The position numbers were made by a program, and so were the translations under genes. Below the pieces are notes generated by a model. It saw only the letters and a list, made by a program, of their open reading frames with translations. It searched no databases and had not been told where the DNA came from. Of a stretch of 35,592 nucleotides of DNA, positions 32,346 to 35,592 are shown piece after piece; position 1 is the stretch's first letter; each line of letters opens with the position of its first letter. The DNA comes from Verrucomicrobiota bacterium (lineage in GTDB: Bacteria > Verrucomicrobiota > Verrucomicrobiia > Verrucomicrobiales > Verrucomicrobiaceae): NCBI GenBank assembly GCA_963204975.1, contig CAUJJC010000353.1:1-35592 (forward strand), read 5' to 3'.

Positions 32346-33486
32346 TTCAATGATTAACTTCGACGGAAAGCTGGCAGCTTTTAGCTATGACCTCATGGAC
32401 CGGCTCAACCAATGGGATGCATTGCGGACAAAGATGGTGCGCGGCGTGCCGGCGGAGTTCACTCGTGATGAGTGGGCATATCTGGTGAACTTTGTTTCAG
32501 TCGATCATCTCTACGATTGCGTTGAGAAGTCGTTCGGACAGGAAGAGGTTTGCGAGCCGATGTCATTGATGCGTCCTCGGGGTCCCATTGCCATCTGGTT
32601 GCCCAGCAATGTGTCGCTGCTCGGCCCGCTCGTGCTGATTCTATCCTCGTTCGCCGGTGTCCCGATGCGGGTGAAGGCGGGATCGAAGTCGAATGATCTG
32701 TGCGCTGCGTTCGTGCAGTTCGTGATCGATAATCTTGGTGAAGGCGAGCTGCGCGACTACCTGCGGGATCAGGTGAAAATTGAGCGCTTTGATCGACACG
32801 ATCCGCGCAATGCCGAGATGGCAGTGAATGCCAGCGTGCGCATCGCCTTTGGTTCGGATGCAGCGATGGCGGCGATTCATGCGCTTCCGCATCCGGTGGA
32901 CAGCATCGGCATCAGCTTTGGCGATCATCGTTCAGAGGCATGGGTGGAAGCAGATGCGCTCGATGATGCGGCGGTGACGACGCTGATGAAAGTGTTCGCG
33001 ATTTATGGCCAAGCCGGCTGCACGTCGCCGCGTCGCGTTGTGGTGCTGGGCGGATCGGAGGCAGACTGCCACGCACTGCGTGATCGCATGCTCAAGCTGT
33101 GGCCGACGACGATGAAGGCGGATGCACCGATGCACATCGCCTCGCTGAACGTGATGCACGCGCAGCTCAACGCAGCGAGCGGCTGGGATGTGAAGCTCAC
33201 GAATCGTAACGGTGCCGTGCTCGGTGTTGGCCCTGTCGATAAGGCGGAGATGAGCGGGCTGATGTCGCTGGCGATTGTGTCTGGCACGATCGAGCAAGCA
33301 GTCGCGATGCTGCCGCCCAATATCCAGACGATTGGCCATAATGTTGCGGATTATTCGATGCTGCTTCCTGTGATCGCAAAGACGAAAGCGAAGCGCTTTG
33401 TGCCCGTGGCACAGATGCATCACTTCGGTCCCGTGTGGGACGGGCAGAACTTTTTCCGCCAGCTCTTCGAGGAGGTGGCGCTGTAA
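32338..33486 (+). CDS. LuxC-like acyl reductase
   Basis: This 382-residue protein resembles the LuxC family, which reduces an activated acyl group to an aldehyde with NAD(P)H. Seen: an aldehyde-dehydrogenase-like nucleotide region with GPIAIWLPSNVSLLGPLVLILSSF (about 82-105, a helix-strand pattern, no signal peptide), RIAFGSDAAMAAI at 168-180, and the active-site cysteine in GQAGCTSPRRVVVLGG, Cys228. The start at 32338 overlaps the LuxE-like gene by eight bases, so the two are likely made in ratio as a complex. No luciferase (LuxA/LuxB) gene is in the window. With the dehydrogenase at 30337 the pair could convert acyl-ACP to alcohol through an aldehyde. Confidence 0.85.
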   Translation: MSDSMINFDGKLAAFSYDLMDRLNQWDALRTKMVRGVPAEFTRDEWAYLVNFVSVDHLYDCVEKSFGQEEVCEPMSLMRPRGPIAIWLPSNVSLLGPLVLILSSFAGVPMRVKAGSKSNDLCAAFVQFVIDNLGEGELRDYLRDQVKIERFDRHDPRNAEMAVNASVRIAFGSDAAMAAIHALPHPVDSIGISFGDHRSEAWVEADALDDAAVTTLMKVFAIYGQAGCTSPRRVVVLGGSEADCHALRDRMLKLWPTTMKADAPMHIASLNVMHAQLNAASGWDVKLTNRNGAVLGVGPVDKAEMSGLMSLAIVSGTIEQAVAMLPPNIQTIGHNVADYSMLLPVIAKTKAKRFVPVAQMHHFGPVWDGQNFFRQLFEEVAL

Positions 33487-33488
33487 TC

Positions 33489-34193
33489 ATGATCAAGACT
33501 CACGAAGCCAACTCCGCCTGGTGGGGCAGCCCGGTGGCCATCATCACGGATGCTGCGTGGTTCGCGCAAGACGACACGACGCGCGCCGAACAACTCTCGC
33601 CGTATGCGTGGGCCGAGTTCAAAGCACCGCTCAATACCGCGCCGCGTGCGCTCGATCTTCAGCGCGCGGGCTTTGCCTGGACGGACGCGCAGATGAACTT
33701 CCGCATCTCGCTGCCTAACGTGCCGGACTCGCCCTCGCTCGCGCAATACGAGTGCATCTCCGCTGCCGAGCAGCCTTTCACGCTTCAGCAAGGCGATGTG
33801 CGCACCTTTGAGCACGAGCGCTTCCTGCAACTGCCCGGCGTCACCACCGAAATGCTGAACGCACGCTACACGAAGTGGGCGAACGATCTGATCGCCGCGC
33901 ATCCCGAGTGGTGCGTGCGACTGGTGCTCAATGGCCAGACGCAAGGCTGGTTCCTTAGCGAAGCCAAAGGCAGCAGCGTAGCGCTAACTCTGGCGATGCT
34001 TGCGGCGGACGCGGTTGCCTCTGGGCAGCATCTTTATCAGCGGGCGATGCGGGAGTATGCCAAGCGCGGTGGCACCGTGGGCCATGCGGCGTTCAGCGTG
34101 CGCAATACGCCGGTGATGAATATCTACTCTGCACTCGGCGCGAAATTCACAGCACCCACCGGCGTGTGGACTTGGGTCGGCGGGAAAAGTTGA
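33489..34193 (+). CDS. GNAT-family N-acyltransferase, WecD-like
   Basis: This 234-residue protein shows a C-terminal GNAT pattern (about 125-234): WCVRLVLNGQTQGWFL strands, then VALTLAMLAADAVASGQHLYQRAMREYAKRGG, split over the acyl-CoA-binding helix, and SVRNTPVMNIYSALGAKF, the usual N-x(4)-Y-x(2)-LG end motif. The N-terminal part with RALDLQRAGFAWTDAQMNFRI (about 53-73) resembles WecD, which acetylates dTDP-fucosamine made by WecE/RffA. The sugar aminotransferase encoded at 34317 supports that pairing. Because an acyl carrier protein module precedes it, an acyl donor other than acetyl-CoA is possible. The start at 33489 is two bases after the previous stop; the frame extends upstream but overlaps LuxC. 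Confidence 0.75.
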   Translation: MIKTHEANSAWWGSPVAIITDAAWFAQDDTTRAEQLSPYAWAEFKAPLNTAPRALDLQRAGFAWTDAQMNFRISLPNVPDSPSLAQYECISAAEQPFTLQQGDVRTFEHERFLQLPGVTTEMLNARYTKWANDLIAAHPEWCVRLVLNGQTQGWFLSEAKGSSVALTLAMLAADAVASGQHLYQRAMREYAKRGGTVGHAAFSVRNTPVMNIYSALGAKFTAPTGVWTWVGGKS

Positions 34194-34259
34194 ATGGCTT
34201 ATTCCACCGCCCCCGAGTTGCTCGCCATCATGACCACGATGATCCGCAAGTGCGAGTAA
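34194..34259 (+). CDS. Possible 21-residue reading frame
   Basis: An ATG directly abuts the GNAT stop codon (TGA then ATG) and encodes MAYSTAPELLAIMTTMIRKCE before TAA. The tight juxtaposition suggests a coupled short peptide or the front of a gene that has been lost. Length and composition give no function, and chance is quite possible. Confidence 0.22.
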   Translation: MAYSTAPELLAIMTTMIRKCE

Positions 34260-34316
34260 CTGGATCTTGTCCGTCATTTCTGTTTTCAGCTTTCCCATTT
34301 CCACATTTTCTCCTCC

Positions 34317-35450
34317 ATGCCCTCCATTCCCTTCAACCGTTCCTCGCTCGAGGGACGCGAGCTGGAATACATCTTCCAAACCATCACCATCGGTCAGATC
34401 GCGGGTGACCAGACCTTCTCCAAGAAGTGCCACAGGATGTTGGAGGAGACCCTCGGAGTGAAAAAAGCACTGGTCACGACTTCCTGCACTCACGCGTTGG
34501 AGATGTCAGCGATGCTCCTTGGCATCCAACCGGGTGATGAAGTCATCGTGCCTTCGTTCACCTTTGTCTCTACGCCCAATGCCTTTGTGCTGCACGGGGC
34601 GAAGCCGGTGTTCTGCGATGTGCGACCCGATACGCTCAATCTGGACGAGACCAAGCTGGAGGCTCTCATTACACCAAGGACGAAGGCGATTGTGCCTGTT
34701 CACTACGCAGGCGTGGGCTGCGAGATGGATGCGATCACCGAGATCGCAAAGCGCCATGGCCTGGCGGTGATCGAAGATAATGCGCATGGCCTCTTTGGCA
34801 AGTATCGAGGTCGTTGGTTAGGGACGATCGGCGGACTGGCCACCCAGTCGTTTCACGAGACCAAGAACATCACCTGCGGTGAAGGCGGGGCCTTGCTGAT
34901 CAATGACGAGCGCTACATGGAGCGGGCGGAGATCATTCGCGAGAAGGGCACCAATCGTGCGCGATTCTTCCGGGGCCAGATCGACAAGTATTCGTGGTGC
35001 GACGTGGGCAGCAGTTACGTGATGAGTGATGTGCTCGCCGCCTTCCTCTTCGCGCAGCTGGATGTGTGGCCGTTCATTCAGGTGAAGCGCCAGACGCTCT
35101 GGATGCGCTATCACCATGAGCTGCGCGACTGGTGCCAGGCGAACGGCGTTCGCCAGCCCATCATCCCTTCCCATTGCGAGCAGGCCTACCACATGTATTA
35201 CCTGCTGCTGCCTTCGCTCGATGCTCGCACACGGTTTATCGCCCATCTAAAGTCTCTGGGCATTCTGGCAGTGTTTCACTACCTGCCCTTGCACCTCTCC
35301 GAGTATGCGAAGCAGTGGGGAGGCAAACTGGGGGATTGTCCCGTCACTGAGGATGTGAGCGATCGTTTGCTGCGTCTTCCATTCTTCAACAGCATGACCC
35401 CGGAAACTCAAGGCCAGGTCATTCAAGCGGTCACTGACTTCGTTTTATGA
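34317..35450 (+). CDS. rffA: dTDP-4-amino-4,6-dideoxygalactose transaminase (WecE/RffA type)
   Basis: This 377-residue PLP enzyme of the DegT/DnrJ/EryC1 family has the WecE/RffA pattern: IPFNRSSLEGRELEYI from residue 4, TSCTHALEM at 55-63, VIVPSFTFVSTPNAFV at 77-91, VVHYAGVGCEMDAI-like PVHYAGVGCEMDAI at 127-140, Asp154 in IEDNAHG, and SFHETKNITCGEGGALLIND at 178-197 with PLP lysine Lys183, then REKGTNRARFFRGQ. It aminates dTDP-4-keto-6-deoxyglucose at C4 to make dTDP-fucosamine. With the upstream WecD-like GNAT it would give an N-acylated 4-amino-4,6-dideoxy sugar. The dTDP-glucose synthase and dehydratase genes are not in the window. The ATG at 34317 follows a pyrimidine-rich leader; the stop overlaps the next start (ATGA). 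Confidence 0.9.
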   Translation: MPSIPFNRSSLEGRELEYIFQTITIGQIAGDQTFSKKCHRMLEETLGVKKALVTTSCTHALEMSAMLLGIQPGDEVIVPSFTFVSTPNAFVLHGAKPVFCDVRPDTLNLDETKLEALITPRTKAIVPVHYAGVGCEMDAITEIAKRHGLAVIEDNAHGLFGKYRGRWLGTIGGLATQSFHETKNITCGEGGALLINDERYMERAEIIREKGTNRARFFRGQIDKYSWCDVGSSYVMSDVLAAFLFAQLDVWPFIQVKRQTLWMRYHHELRDWCQANGVRQPIIPSHCEQAYHMYYLLLPSLDARTRFIAHLKSLGILAVFHYLPLHLSEYAKQWGGKLGDCPVTEDVSDRLLRLPFFNSMTPETQGQVIQAVTDFVL

Positions 35451-35592
35451 TGGATTTTACGCTTAGTTATGTGCGCTCGCATCCTTGGCAAAGCTGGCTC
35501 CTGGGCGTGACCCTAATAGTGCTTGGGTTTTTTCCGTCACTGGGCAGTTCGCCACCACTTTGGCAGGACGAAATTCAGATCATCGACTATGG
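35447..35592 (+). CDS. N-terminus of a probable GT-C membrane glycosyltransferase (partial)
   Basis: The frame starts at the ATGA overlap with the aminotransferase and runs off the end after 48 codons. It encodes a short charged N-terminus, one membrane helix (about 17-33, WLLGVTLIVLGFFPSLG) and then PLWQDEIQIIDYG. A first membrane helix followed by a proline-rich loop ending in Asp-Glu is the start of many GT39/ArnT-like GT-C enzymes, in which the acidic pair is catalytic. With the ArnC-like enzyme and flippase upstream this fits, but only 48 residues are visible. The codons are AT-richer than the neighbours'. Confidence 0.6.
   Translation, partial: MMDFTLSYVRSHPWQSWLLGVTLIVLGFFPSLGSSPPLWQDEIQIIDY

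Noticed and set aside
31248..33486. Complete lux bioluminescence operon
   Set aside because: LuxE-like and LuxC-like genes are present, but no luciferase alpha or beta subunit or LuxD-type thioesterase gene is in the window.
1..35592. tRNA, rRNA, CRISPR array, insertion sequence or prophage genes
   Set aside because: No cloverleaf-like sequence, repeat-spacer array, transposase or phage structural gene was recognised on either strand; this was by eye only.

Overview
The window looks like a chromosomal piece of a GC-rich member of the Verrucomicrobia (PVC superphylum), probably Verrucomicrobiales. The best taxonomic clue is the 1838-residue protein at 10652-16168. It joins a PVC-type membrane-bound dehydrogenase (sorbosone-dehydrogenase-like propeller), HEAT-like repeats and a C-terminal CxxCH cytochrome, an architecture typical of this group. 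Shine-Dalgarno signals are weak or absent at most starts, and many genes overlap by ATGA, GTGA or TGATG. No tRNA, rRNA, CRISPR array, IS element or phage gene was seen.

Region 1 (1-4226, + strand) is a tightly coupled lipid-modification operon: a cyclopropane-fatty-acid synthase, a small DUF1475-like membrane protein, a DUF1295/steroid-reductase-like membrane protein, a second CFA-like methyltransferase and a secreted helical-repeat protein. Region 2 (4301-6443, - strand) holds a small secreted protein, a four-helix membrane protein and a membrane-anchored HSL-type alpha/beta hydrolase. Region 3 (6585-16168, + strand) has a two-domain secreted carbohydrate esterase, an outer-membrane beta-barrel protein with its own promoter and strong terminator, an O-methyltransferase, and the giant ceramidase-like/LamG/dehydrogenase/cytochrome fusion. 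Region 4 (16175-18926, - strand) has a small membrane protein with paired cysteines and a secreted M60 (enhancin-like) metalloprotease.

Region 5 (19279-35592, all + strand, continuing past the window) is a surface-polysaccharide locus. Its first half holds a carbamoyltransferase, a Wzm/Wzt-type ABC exporter whose ATPase carries a C-terminal Wzt-like domain, two glycosyltransferases and two methyltransferases that could cap or decorate the chain. Its second half holds a four-helix small flippase, an ArnC/GtrB-like polyprenyl-phosphate glycosyltransferase, and the start of a likely GT-C enzyme. Between these sits an unusual acyl module: a short adenylating ligase, an acyl carrier protein, a zinc-ribbon methyltransferase, a compact iron-type alcohol dehydrogenase, and LuxE-like and LuxC-like acyl-reductase components. 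It is followed by a WecD-like GNAT and a WecE/RffA-type sugar aminotransferase. I infer that an acyl group is activated on the carrier protein, possibly reduced, and used to decorate an amino sugar or the glycan. This is the best candidate here for an undescribed system.

Two unrelated REPIN-like inverted palindrome pairs lie inside protein-coding DNA. One is in the giant fusion gene (12508-12559). The other spans the alcohol dehydrogenase/LuxE junction (31229-31317) and shows compensatory stem changes. Short degenerate tandem repeats sit in several leaders, most clearly four heptamers just before the carbamoyltransferase start.
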